The notes: generated by a model not told the origin, from the letters alone. 7,085 bases of DNA from Flavobacteriales bacterium (GCA_011525065.1 WTIY01000101.1:1-7085); one strand, 5' to 3'; positions 1-6,653 are shown, counted from the stretch's first letter. Numbers and translations: made by a program.

Positions 1-2
1 AG

Positions 3-164
3 TATTACTACATCGTTCCGGATAAGTGTACGGAGTGTAAAGGATTTCATGAAGAGCCTCAATGTGCGGCCGTCTGTCCTGTGGACTGTTGCGTTCCGGA
101 CGATCAAAACGTAGAAACTGAGCAGGAGCTGTTGGCCAAACAGCGTTTCATGCACAACGATTAA
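3..164 (+). CDS. 2[4Fe-4S] ferredoxin, C-terminal part (5' end outside window)
   Basis: This is the C-terminal 53 residues of a small soluble electron carrier; the start and the first cluster-binding half lie before the window. The visible part begins YYIVPDKCTECKG and contains C8-x2-C11-x8-C20-x3-C24-P (numbered from the first visible residue). The eight-residue spacing between the second and third cysteine is typical of Allochromatium-type (Alvin-like) 2[4Fe-4S] ferredoxins, which have an insertion there. Two further adjacent cysteines (28 and 29) follow in VDCCVPDD. The end, ELLAKQRFMHND, resembles the roughly 115-residue ferredoxins common in flavobacteria. The likely role is low-potential electron transfer in the cytoplasm; its partner enzymes cannot be told from this fragment. 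The frame is open from base 3 to a TAA stop. The family call is firm; the specific redox partner is unknown. Confidence 0.9.
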   Translation, partial: YYYIVPDKCTECKGFHEEPQCAAVCPVDCCVPDDQNVETEQELLAKQRFMHND

Positions 165-173
165 GCCGGTATT

Positions 174-323
174 TTAATGATTGTCCAGCCTTTTAATCAA
201 TGTCTTTCGCTGGGGTTTTAAATCTTCAATATCCTTTTTGTAGGCCTCTTCCAGCACTTTTTTCTGTGTCTTAGCCTTTTTGTTTTGTACTTGGATGGAC
301 GCTTCCAATTCTTCAGATCCGAC
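174..323 (-). pseudogene. Possible gene remnant: start-less charged, helix-like reading frame
   Basis: On the minus strand a frame stays open for 49 residues between a TAG at 324-326 and a TAA at 174-176. The predicted peptide, including ELEASIQVQNKKAKTQKK followed by VLEEAYKKDIEDLKPQRK and TLIKRLDNH, is rich in Lys, Glu and Gln and looks like a real amphipathic helix or coiled coil rather than random translation. It has no ATG; the best alternative start is TTG at 306-308, giving 43 residues. Upstream in the same frame there are stops at 324-326 and again within the 60 bp before ychF, so no longer intact gene exists. Its end lies 9 bp from the convergent ferredoxin stop, which is a normal gene spacing. 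I do not recognise the family. It could be the 3' remnant of a decayed gene, a small TTG-started protein, or chance. Confidence 0.3.
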
Positions 324-355
324 CTAATTTTCCAAAATTTCTATTTTAATTAGGT
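322..355. repeat. Inverted repeat upstream of ychF promoter
   Basis: ACCTAATT (322-329) and AATTAGGT (348-355) are a perfect 8-bp inverted repeat with an 18-nt spacer. It ends 8 bp before the -7-like box of ychF. Centre-to-centre spacing of the arms is 26 bp, close to two and a half helical turns. It could be an operator or a weak AT-rich hairpin; no U-tract follows it on the + strand, so it is not an obvious terminator. The repeat is seen directly; the function is a guess. Confidence 0.4.
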
Positions 356-363
356 GGATGTGA

Positions 364-371
364 TATATTTG
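364..371 (+). promoter_or_regulatory. Candidate Bacteroidota -7 box for ychF
   Basis: TATATTTG matches the Bacteroidota primary sigma factor consensus TAnnTTTG exactly. It lies 19 bp before the ychF ATG, which would leave a leader of roughly a dozen bases. A clear TTG or TTTG -33 element at the expected 19-21 bp spacing is not visible; only an AT-rich stretch (338-351) is found there. The base match is direct; the promoter activity is inferred. Confidence 0.5.
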
Positions 372-390
372 CAACCTCTAAATTTTTAGG

Positions 391-1485
391 ATGAAAGCAG
401 GAATTGTGGGACTACCCAATGTAGGAAAATCAACTTTGTTCAACTGTCTGTCACAGGCTAAGGCACAGAGTGCTAACTTTCCCTTTTGCACCATTGAGCC
501 AAACGTGGGTGTGGTCAATGTTCCCGACCCGCGATTAATCAAGCTAGAGGCTCTGGTTAACCCCCAAAGGGTGGTGCCGGCTACAGTTGAAATTGTCGAC
601 ATCGCTGGTTTAGTTAAGGGGGCGAGTAAGGGTGAAGGTCTAGGCAATCAGTTTTTGGCCAACATTCGGGAAACTGACGCCATTTTGCACGTCCTACGCT
701 GTTTTGACAACGACAATATTGTTCATGTCGAGGGCCGAGTTGACCCTGAAGCAGACAAGGAAATCATTGATATGGAATTGCAGCTCAAGGACCTTGAAAC
801 GGTTGAGAAAAGGCTTGAAAAGGTTCACAGAGCAGCCAGAACAGGCAATAAAGAGGCTAAGAAGGAACAGGAGGTTTTAAACCAGGTCAAAGTTGCCCTT
901 TCAGAGGGGATTTCTGTTCGTGCAGTTTCTGTAGATGAGGACCTGAGAAAGGAGTTTATCACCCCCATACAGTTCATTACGGATAAACCTGTGCTTTACG
1001 TGTGCAATGTGGACGAGGGGGCCGCGGCTAACGGCAATGATTATGTGGATCGTGTGCGAGTCTTAGCCCAAAAAGAAGGGGCTGATGTGCTGGTGCTCGC
1101 TGTAGCCACCGAGGCAGACATCACTGAGTTAGAAACCTTCGAAGAGCGACAAATGTTTTTGGATGATTTGGGGTTGGATGAGCCCGGTGCTTCCAAACTC
1201 ATTCGCAGTGCTTATGCGTTGCTTAATTTACAAACCTATTTTACGGCTGGTGAAAAAGAAGTTAGGGCCTGGACTATTCCTGTTGGGGCCACAGCCCCTC
1301 AAGCGGCAGGGGTCATTCATACGGACTTTGAAAAGGGCTTCATTCGCGCAGAGGTGATCGCCTTTGATCACTACGCCCAGTACGGTAGTGAAGCCAAGGT
1401 ACGCGAAGCCGGAAAACTCGGGGTGGAAGGCAAGGAATACATCGTCAAAGACGGTGATGTGATGCACTTTAGATTCAACGTTTAA
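391..1485 (+). CDS. ychF: Redox-regulated ATPase YchF (OLA1 family, Obg-related P-loop protein)
   Basis: YchF is a conserved cytoplasmic P-loop ATPase of the Obg group that associates with ribosomes and is linked to translation and oxidative-stress responses. The 364 residues match the usual length. The Walker A/G1 motif is GLPNVGKST at 7-15; the switch II/G3 segment is DIAGLVKGASKGEGLGNQFL starting at residue 70. The G4 position reads NVDE (206-209) instead of the GTPase NKxD, which is the family signature for ATP rather than GTP preference. C33 in FPFCTIEPNVG aligns with the redox-sensitive cysteine described for E. coli YchF. Residues about 115-195 form the charged coiled-coil insertion. 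About 280-364, with TAGEKEVRAWTI and KEYIVKDGDVMHFRFNV, are the TGS-like DUF933 domain. The start at 391 begins directly with MKAGIVGLPN, as in homologues. No Shine-Dalgarno sequence is present, as is usual in Bacteroidota. It appears monocistronic, with its own promoter candidate and a gap before parE. Confidence 0.97.
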   Translation: MKAGIVGLPNVGKSTLFNCLSQAKAQSANFPFCTIEPNVGVVNVPDPRLIKLEALVNPQRVVPATVEIVDIAGLVKGASKGEGLGNQFLANIRETDAILHVLRCFDNDNIVHVEGRVDPEADKEIIDMELQLKDLETVEKRLEKVHRAARTGNKEAKKEQEVLNQVKVALSEGISVRAVSVDEDLRKEFITPIQFITDKPVLYVCNVDEGAAANGNDYVDRVRVLAQKEGADVLVLAVATEADITELETFEERQMFLDDLGLDEPGASKLIRSAYALLNLQTYFTAGEKEVRAWTIPVGATAPQAAGVIHTDFEKGFIRAEVIAFDHYAQYGSEAKVREAGKLGVEGKEYIVKDGDVMHFRFNV

Positions 1486-1499
1486 ATTAGCCGGCAATT

Positions 1500-1535
1500 C
1501 TTGGGTTAAAAATCGAGCCAAGCCTTATTTTTCTT
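1500..1535 (+). terminator. Weak terminator-like hairpin after ychF
   Basis: CTTGG (1500-1504) can pair with CCAAG (1518-1522) across a 13-nt loop. It is followed after two bases by the T-rich run TTATTTTTCTT (1525-1535). It lies 14 bp after the ychF stop, in the correct place for an intrinsic terminator. The 5-bp stem is short and the loop long, so termination would be weak; the neighbouring dyad at 1534-1560 may contribute. Confidence 0.35.
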
Positions 1536-1560
1536 AACAATTCGGCGGTACAATTGTTAA
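1534..1560. repeat. Perfect 9-bp inverted repeat upstream of parE
   Basis: TTAACAATT (1534-1542) and AATTGTTAA (1552-1560) are perfect inverted repeats separated by the GC-rich 9-nt spacer CGGCGGTAC. The arm centres are 18 bp apart. It lies 67 bp before the parE start and just upstream of the -33-like TTG at 1573-1575, a position suited to a dimeric regulator. It could also fold as an AT-rich hairpin at the end of the ychF transcript, but no T-tract follows on the + strand. The symmetry is direct; the function is inferred. Confidence 0.5.
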
Positions 1561-1572
1561 TTACTTTAGCCA

Positions 1573-1610
1573 TTGAGGGTTTTTCATTTTTCATGATAAT
1601 TTTATCTTAG
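1573..1610 (+). promoter_or_regulatory. Candidate promoter region for parE-parC
   Basis: Two overlapping -7-like boxes each match seven of eight positions of TAnnTTTG by counting the n positions as free: TAATTTTA (1597-1604) and TATCTTAG (1603-1610). A TTG at 1573-1575 lies 21 bp before the first, compatible with a -33 element. The leader to the ATG at 1628 would be about 10-20 nt and contains no Shine-Dalgarno sequence (CACTCAACAATCATCC). The exact box cannot be decided from sequence alone. Confidence 0.4.
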
Positions 1611-1627
1611 CCACTCAACAATCATCC

Positions 1628-3484
1628 ATGTCAAATACCCAGTACACCGAGGACAATATTCGCTCGCTCGATTGGAAAGAGCACATTCGTCTGCGTCCTG
1701 GTATGTATATCGGAAAACTGGGAGATGGTTCTTCAGCAGACGACGGAATCTACATTCTTCTCAAAGAGGTTTTGGACAACAGCATCGATGAATTTGTCAT
1801 GGGTGCGGGTAAATCCATCGAAATTCGCATCAAGGACAAGGAAGTGCGGGTGCGTGATTACGGCCGAGGCATTCCGCTTGGAAAAGTGGTCGATGTCGTC
1901 TCTAAAATGAATACAGGAGGAAAGTACGATACCCGGGCCTTTAAAAAGTCTGTAGGGCTTAATGGTGTTGGGACTAAAGCCGTCAATGCCCTGAGTAGTT
2001 ATTTCAGGGTAGAATCAGTGCGTGAGGGTCAAATAAAATCTGCTGGTTTTGAGTTTGGTGAGCTCATCCGGGACCCGTCTCCTGAGAGCAGCACAAAGCG
2101 TCGGGGAACTAAGGTGATTTTTTCGCCCGATGAGGCCATTTTTAAAAATTTTAAATTCCGCAATGAGTATGTCGAGAAAATGCTCAGGAATTACGTCTAT
2201 CTGAACCCGGGATTGACCATCGATTTTAACGGTGAGAAATTTTTTAGTGAAAATGGACTCAAGGATCTTTTGGAGGACAATATGTCCGCCGAGGATCGCC
2301 TTTACGATGTGATACACCTAAAGGGAGAAGACATTGAAATTGCCCTGACCCACAGCAAGACTCAATACAGCGAAGAATACCACAGTTTTGTCAATGGTCA
2401 AAACACCACTCAAGGAGGAACCCACCAAGGGGCTTTTAGAGAGGCCCTAGTAAAAACCATCAGAGAGTTTTACGGAAAAAATTACGATGCCAGTGACGTA
2501 CGCAAGTCCATTGTAGGCGCTATAAGTATCAAAGTTATGGAACCTGTCTTTGAGAGCCAGACTAAAACAAAACTCGGCTCAACAGACATGGGGGGATCCA
2601 TGCCCACGGTTAGAACCTATGTCAACGACTTTATCAAAACAAATTTTGATAATTTCTTGCATAAAAATCCAGAGATCGCCGAGAAAATCCAGCGCAAAAT
2701 TATTCAGGCAGAACGCGAGCGGAAGGAACTCAGTGGGATCAGAAAATTGGCCAAAGAGCGTGCTAAGAAAGCCAGTCTCCACAATAAAAAGTTAAGGGAT
2801 TGTCGGGTGCATTTAACCGATTCAAAAAGCGATCGCACTTTGGACACCACTTTATTCATTACAGAGGGTGACTCGGCCAGTGGTAGTATTACTAAAAGTC
2901 GTGATGTGAATACACAAGCTGTGTTCAGCTTAAAGGGAAAGCCATTGAATTGTTATGGCTTGAGCAAGAAAATTGTATACGAAAACGAAGAATTTAACCT
3001 TTTGCAAGCGGCCTTGAATATTGAGGAATCTCTGGAAGATCTGCGTTACAACAATATTGTGATTGCCACTGACGCCGATGTTGATGGGATGCATATTCGC
3101 CTTTTGTTGATCACCTTCTTTTTACAGTTTTTCCCTGAACTAATCAAAGAAGGCCACCTCTACATTTTGCAAACGCCGTTATTTCGCGTTCGCAACAAAA
3201 AGAAGACCATTTACTGCTACTCAGAGCAAGAGCGTATCGATGCCATCAATGATTTAAGACCAAAACCAGAAATCACCCGTTTCAAGGGGCTAGGAGAAAT
3301 TTCTCCGGACGAGTTTCGACATTTTATAGGCGATGACATTCGTCTTGATCCAGTGATGCTGGACAAGGCGATGAGTGTCGAGGATTTACTCAGTTTTTAT
3401 ATGGGTAAGAATACTCCAGATCGTCAAGAATTTATCATCAATAATCTCAAAGTTGAACTGGATCAAGTTGAAGCGTCGATATGA
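1628..3484 (+). CDS. parE: DNA topoisomerase IV subunit B (ATPase/TOPRIM subunit)
   Basis: This is the ATP-hydrolysing subunit of the type IIA topoisomerase that, with ParC, decatenates and relaxes DNA. The 618 residues fit ParE and lack the large TOPRIM insertion of some proteobacterial GyrB proteins. The GHKL ATPase region shows the catalytic-base glutamate E47 with N51 (KEVLDNSIDE), D77 in DYGRGIP and the glycine-rich lid GLNGVGTKAV (110-119). The transducer lysine is K315 in QTKTKLGS (311-318). The TOPRIM domain has E413 in EGDSASGS and D482/D484 in TDADVDG, the expected Mg2+ ligands, then RFKGLGE ending at 557. Two family motifs differ from the proteobacterial norm: EGDSAS replaces EGDSAG, and SLKGKPLNCYG replaces the PLRGKILNVE-like segment; I recall both from Bacteroidota ParE proteins. 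The ATG at 1628 gives the usual N-terminus before the EHIRLRPGMYIG motif. Its TGA overlaps the parC ATG, implying cotranscription and translational coupling. Confidence 0.96.
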   Translation: MSNTQYTEDNIRSLDWKEHIRLRPGMYIGKLGDGSSADDGIYILLKEVLDNSIDEFVMGAGKSIEIRIKDKEVRVRDYGRGIPLGKVVDVVSKMNTGGKYDTRAFKKSVGLNGVGTKAVNALSSYFRVESVREGQIKSAGFEFGELIRDPSPESSTKRRGTKVIFSPDEAIFKNFKFRNEYVEKMLRNYVYLNPGLTIDFNGEKFFSENGLKDLLEDNMSAEDRLYDVIHLKGEDIEIALTHSKTQYSEEYHSFVNGQNTTQGGTHQGAFREALVKTIREFYGKNYDASDVRKSIVGAISIKVMEPVFESQTKTKLGSTDMGGSMPTVRTYVNDFIKTNFDNFLHKNPEIAEKIQRKIIQAERERKELSGIRKLAKERAKKASLHNKKLRDCRVHLTDSKSDRTLDTTLFITEGDSASGSITKSRDVNTQAVFSLKGKPLNCYGLSKKIVYENEEFNLLQAALNIEESLEDLRYNNIVIATDADVDGMHIRLLLITFFLQFFPELIKEGHLYILQTPLFRVRNKKKTIYCYSEQERIDAINDLRPKPEITRFKGLGEISPDEFRHFIGDDIRLDPVMLDKAMSVEDLLSFYMGKNTPDRQEFIINNLKVELDQVEASI

Positions 3485-6243
3485 GCGAGGAATTAGAACA
3501 TATCGATCCAGAGTTGACACCAGAGGGCGAAGTTGCTGAGGCGCAGGAGACCATCACCAGAGTCACGGGTATGTACCGTGACTGGTTTTTGGACTATGCC
3601 AGCTATGTCATATTAGAACGTGCTGTTCCGGCGATTGAAGATGGATTTAAACCCGTACAGCGTCGCATCATGCATGCCATGAAGGAGCTCGACGATGGTC
3701 GCTACAACAAAGTGGCGAACATTGTGGGTCACACCATGCAATACCACCCTCACGGTGATGCCAGTATTGCTGATGCCATGGTTCAGATCGGACAAAAGGA
3801 CCTTTTGATCGATACTCAGGGAAACTGGGGTAACATCTACACCGGCGACAATGCGGCGGCTTCTAGATATATCGAGGCGAGGCTTTCCAAATTTGCCTTA
3901 GACGTGGTATTTAATCCTAAAATCACCGAATGGCAGGCCTCATATGACGGTCGTAAAAAGGAACCAATTAATTTACCGGTCATGTTTCCTCTATTGTTGG
4001 CCCAAGGGGCTGAGGGAATCGCCGTGGGTTTATCCACTAAAATCCTGCCACACAATTTTGTTGAGTTAATCGATGCCTCCATAAAGCATTTACGCGGTAA
4101 GCGATTTGAGATTTTGCCAGATTTTCCCACTGGTGGCTTAATGGATGCGACCCATTATAACGACGGGATGCGTGGGGGTAAAATTCGTTCTCGAGCTTTG
4201 ATCAATCAATTGGACAAGAGTACTCTGGTGATTAAAGAAATTCCGTTTGGCACCAACACTTCCAGCTTGATTGATTCGATTTTAAAGGCCAACGACAAAG
4301 GCAAAATAAAAATCAAACGCATCGAGGACAATACGGCTGCTGAGGTTGAGATTTTAGTCCACTTACCCTCTGGGATTTCTCCGGATAAAACCATTGATGC
4401 GCTTTATGCCTTCACCAATTGCGAAACCTCCATTTCGCCTTTAGGCTGTGTGATCGAGGACAATCGCCCGCTGTTTATTGGTGTTAATGAAATGCTCAAG
4501 CGCTCGACAGACCGCACGGTGAATTTGCTCAAGCGTGATTTAGAATATCAACTCAACGATTTAGAGGAACAATGGCATTTTGCCTCACTAGAGCGCATAT
4601 TTATTGAAAATCGTGTCTACCGTGACATCGAAGAGGTCGAAACATGGGAAGGTGTGATAGAGGCTATAGATGTTGGCTTAAAACCACACATAAAGCACTT
4701 AAAAAGAGCCGTAACTACAGACGATATCGTTCGATTGACAGAAATCCGCATCAAGCGTATTTCAAAATTCGACATCGACAAGGCCCAACAAAAAATTGAG
4801 GCTTTGGAGGACCAAATTGCCCAGATTAAGGATCATCTAGTTCATTTGACTGATTACGCCATTGCTTATTTCAATCGCTTAAAAAAGGATTATGGTAAAG
4901 GCAGGGAGCGTAAAACTGAAATCCGCGTATTTGATGATATCGAGGCCACCAAGGTGGTGATTCGAAACACCAAACTCTATGTAAATAGGGAAGAGGGCTT
5001 TATTGGGACAAGCATGCGACGAGAGGAGTATGTCACGGATTGTAGCGACATTGATGACATCATTGTCTTTACCGATTCTGGGAAGATGATGGTCACTAAA
5101 GTCAGCGACAAAACCTTCATTGGTAAAGGAATCATTCACGTGGCCATTTGGAAGAAAAAAGACAAGCGAACCATTTACAACCTGATTTATAAAGATGGTA
5201 AGAAAGGCGCTACGTACATAAAACGTTTTGCGGTAACGAGCATTACTCGAGATCGTGAATACGATATAAGTGCTGGAAATCCAGGCTCCAAGGTACTTTA
5301 TTTTACGGCAAACCCCAATGGGGAGGCAGAGGTAGTGACGGTTTTACTGCGTCAGTCAGGGAGCATTAAAAAGCTTAAATGGGACTTGGATTTTTCTGAG
5401 ATATTGGTCAAAGGCAGGGCCTCAAAAGGCAATATTGTTTCTAAATATGCCGTGAAACGCATTGAGCTCAAAGAAAAGGGTCTATCAACGCTAAAGCCCC
5501 GTAAAATATGGTTTGATGATACGGTTCAACGACTAAATGTCGATGGACGTGGCGAGCTTTTAGGGGAATTTACCTCAGAGGACCGCTTGCTTATTATCCG
5601 ACAAAACGGGATGGTGAAAACTGTCTTGCCAGACATGTCTTTGCATTTTGACCACGACATGATTGTCTTGGAACAGTGGGTCAAAAACAAGCCCATTACC
5701 GTGATCTACTGGGCTGGGGAAAAAGATTTGTTTTATGTCAAGCGATTCATGATCGAACAGCCCGAACGTGAAGAATTGGTCATTAGTGGCCATCCAAAAT
5801 CTTATCTTGAAAAAGTTTTTACAGATTTTCGTCCCGTCGCAGAGGTGGTTTTTGTCAAAGAGCGAAATAAAGCTAGAAAAGACAATTTAGAAATTGATTT
5901 AGCGTCTTTTATCACGGTTAAGGGCATTTCAGCCATGGGCAATCAATTGACAAAAGACAAGGTTTTGGAGATCAATGCTCTTGAGGCATTGCCTTACGAA
6001 GACCCATCACCAGAGGAGGAGGCTACTCAGCAGAAAGGTGGTTACGCACAAAAGGATTCTACGATTGCCACGAATTCCTCGGCTCAAGTCAATGTCCTGC
6101 CAGAAAAAGATTTATCTCAAATTGAGGTTGAGGAAGAGGAAGTCAATGAATCCGGGGATATTACAGCTAAAGAATTGGGCGACAAACCACAGAAGAAGGA
6201 CGACCCCAAAGACGATTCACAAGGCCAAACCTCACTCTTCTAG
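3481..6243 (+). CDS. parC: DNA topoisomerase IV subunit A (DNA cleavage/rejoining subunit)
   Basis: ParC carries the active-site tyrosine that forms the transient covalent link to DNA; with ParE it unlinks daughter chromosomes. After an acidic N-terminal extension (about 1-26), the winged-helix domain contains YASYVILERAVPAIEDGFKPVQRR and the catalytic pair R129-Y130 in AAASRYIEARLS. Tower and coiled-coil/C-gate regions follow to about residue 480. The C-terminal beta-pinwheel spans about 490-835. The gyrase signature GyrA box (QRRGGRG-like) is absent from the first blade; a degenerate GRASKG lies at 645-650, supporting topoisomerase IV over gyrase. The quinolone-pocket segment is YHPHGDASIAD, with A94 at the E. 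coli ParC Ser80 position and D98 at Glu84. Residues about 838-920 form a low-complexity, mainly acidic tail ending in QTSLF. The start overlaps the parE stop as ATGA. GyrA is the main alternative, made unlikely by the missing box and the parE partner. Confidence 0.95.
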   Translation: MSEELEHIDPELTPEGEVAEAQETITRVTGMYRDWFLDYASYVILERAVPAIEDGFKPVQRRIMHAMKELDDGRYNKVANIVGHTMQYHPHGDASIADAMVQIGQKDLLIDTQGNWGNIYTGDNAAASRYIEARLSKFALDVVFNPKITEWQASYDGRKKEPINLPVMFPLLLAQGAEGIAVGLSTKILPHNFVELIDASIKHLRGKRFEILPDFPTGGLMDATHYNDGMRGGKIRSRALINQLDKSTLVIKEIPFGTNTSSLIDSILKANDKGKIKIKRIEDNTAAEVEILVHLPSGISPDKTIDALYAFTNCETSISPLGCVIEDNRPLFIGVNEMLKRSTDRTVNLLKRDLEYQLNDLEEQWHFASLERIFIENRVYRDIEEVETWEGVIEAIDVGLKPHIKHLKRAVTTDDIVRLTEIRIKRISKFDIDKAQQKIEALEDQIAQIKDHLVHLTDYAIAYFNRLKKDYGKGRERKTEIRVFDDIEATKVVIRNTKLYVNREEGFIGTSMRREEYVTDCSDIDDIIVFTDSGKMMVTKVSDKTFIGKGIIHVAIWKKKDKRTIYNLIYKDGKKGATYIKRFAVTSITRDREYDISAGNPGSKVLYFTANPNGEAEVVTVLLRQSGSIKKLKWDLDFSEILVKGRASKGNIVSKYAVKRIELKEKGLSTLKPRKIWFDDTVQRLNVDGRGELLGEFTSEDRLLIIRQNGMVKTVLPDMSLHFDHDMIVLEQWVKNKPITVIYWAGEKDLFYVKRFMIEQPEREELVISGHPKSYLEKVFTDFRPVAEVVFVKERNKARKDNLEIDLASFITVKGISAMGNQLTKDKVLEINALEALPYEDPSPEEEATQQKGGYAQKDSTIATNSSAQVNVLPEKDLSQIEVEEEEVNESGDITAKELGDKPQKKDDPKDDSQGQTSLF
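5992..6240 (+). other. ParC acidic disordered tail ending in a clamp-binding-like peptide
   Basis: Codons 838-920 of parC encode a tail rich in Glu, Asp, Lys, Gln and Ser, including IEVEEEEVNESGD and QKKDDPKDDSQG. No hydrophobic core is visible, so it should be disordered. It follows the last recognisable pinwheel strand (LEINALEALP). The final five residues, QTSLF (916-920, bases 6226-6240), fit the Qxx[L/M]F form of beta sliding clamp (DnaN) binding peptides such as QLSLF or QADMF. The sequence match is direct; clamp binding is inferred. Confidence 0.5.
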
Positions 6244-6245
6244 GC

Positions 6246-6629
6246 TTAATTGACGCGGTTAACTCTGCCTTTTAGGGTTTTTTCAGCGCCCACAGCCTTG
6301 TAATCAAATTCATAGCCCATTTCGTCTGTTTTTGTGATCTTGATGTGAATGGCCTGTTGTTCGGCCCTGTTTTTAGGGTTTCTTTTTTGAAGAATGTATT
6401 CACAGTCGTTGATCCATCGAATGTTTGAGGTGTCGCTTTTGCCTTGAAAGTATTCGACTTCGTAATCCTTGAAACGCACAAAAGTACTGGTCTCGATGCG
6501 CCCTCCGACCTCGGTAGAAAAAGAAAACTTACCAGTTTTACATTGCTCGCAATTTCTGCTGGTATTAAAACAGCCGGTCAATAGAGCGCTCAAACCAATG
6601 ATTGCCAGGGGTAATTTAAGGTGATTCAT
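6246..6629 (-). CDS. Small lipoprotein of unknown function
   Basis: The 127-residue product begins with a type II signal peptide: MNHLKL, a hydrophobic core (PLAIIGLSALL) and the lipobox LTGC, giving lipidated C20 as the mature N-terminus. It should be anchored in the cell envelope, either the inner face of the outer membrane or the periplasmic face of the inner membrane. The mature part has NCEQCKTGKF (C27, C30), then IRWINDCEYIL (C76) and KRNPKNRAEQQAIHIKI. C27 or C30 could pair with C76 in a disulfide. The pattern RNC, KTG, IRWINDCEY and NPKN resembles a small flavobacterial family that is often labelled 'DNA topoisomerase IV' in databases, apparently from its place beside parC; nothing in it resembles a topoisomerase. 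Its stop is 2 bp from the parC stop in tail-to-tail orientation. It starts 24 bp after the stop of the XRE gene, so the two are probably cotranscribed. Function is unknown. Confidence 0.85.
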   Translation of the reverse strand: MNHLKLPLAIIGLSALLTGCFNTSRNCEQCKTGKFSFSTEVGGRIETSTFVRFKDYEVEYFQGKSDTSNIRWINDCEYILQKRNPKNRAEQQAIHIKITKTDEMGYEFDYKAVGAEKTLKGRVNRVN

Positions 6630-6653
6630 GATGCAAATTTCGTCAAAATCCTT

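Noticed and set aside
1228..1521. 97-residue minus-strand frame across the end of ychF
   Set aside because: It lies almost wholly antisense to the well-conserved C-terminal domain of ychF and has no recognisable domain; it is a shadow of the real gene.
2015..2317. 100-residue minus-strand frame inside parE
   Set aside because: It is antisense to the ATPase/transducer region of parE and resembles no family I know.
3837..4130. 97-residue minus-strand frame inside parC
   Set aside because: It is antisense to the conserved active-site region of parC; no independent coding evidence.
3481..6243. Reading this gene as gyrA rather than parC
   Set aside because: No QRRGGRG-like GyrA box is present in the first C-terminal blade, and the gene overlaps a ParE-type subunit in an operon, which fits topoisomerase IV.
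5975..6253. 92-residue Arg/Lys-rich + strand frame that runs 10 bp past the parC stop
   Set aside because: It is the shifted reading of the purine-rich acidic tail of parC, which turns Glu/Asp codons into Arg/Lys; the high basic content is an artefact and there is no plausible start context.
6634..6641. Minus-strand GAAATTTG, a near match to TAnnTTTG before the lipoprotein gene
   Set aside because: Its downstream end is only about 4 bp from the lipoprotein ATG, so transcription would begin inside the coding sequence; the gene is better explained as part of a unit with the XRE gene.
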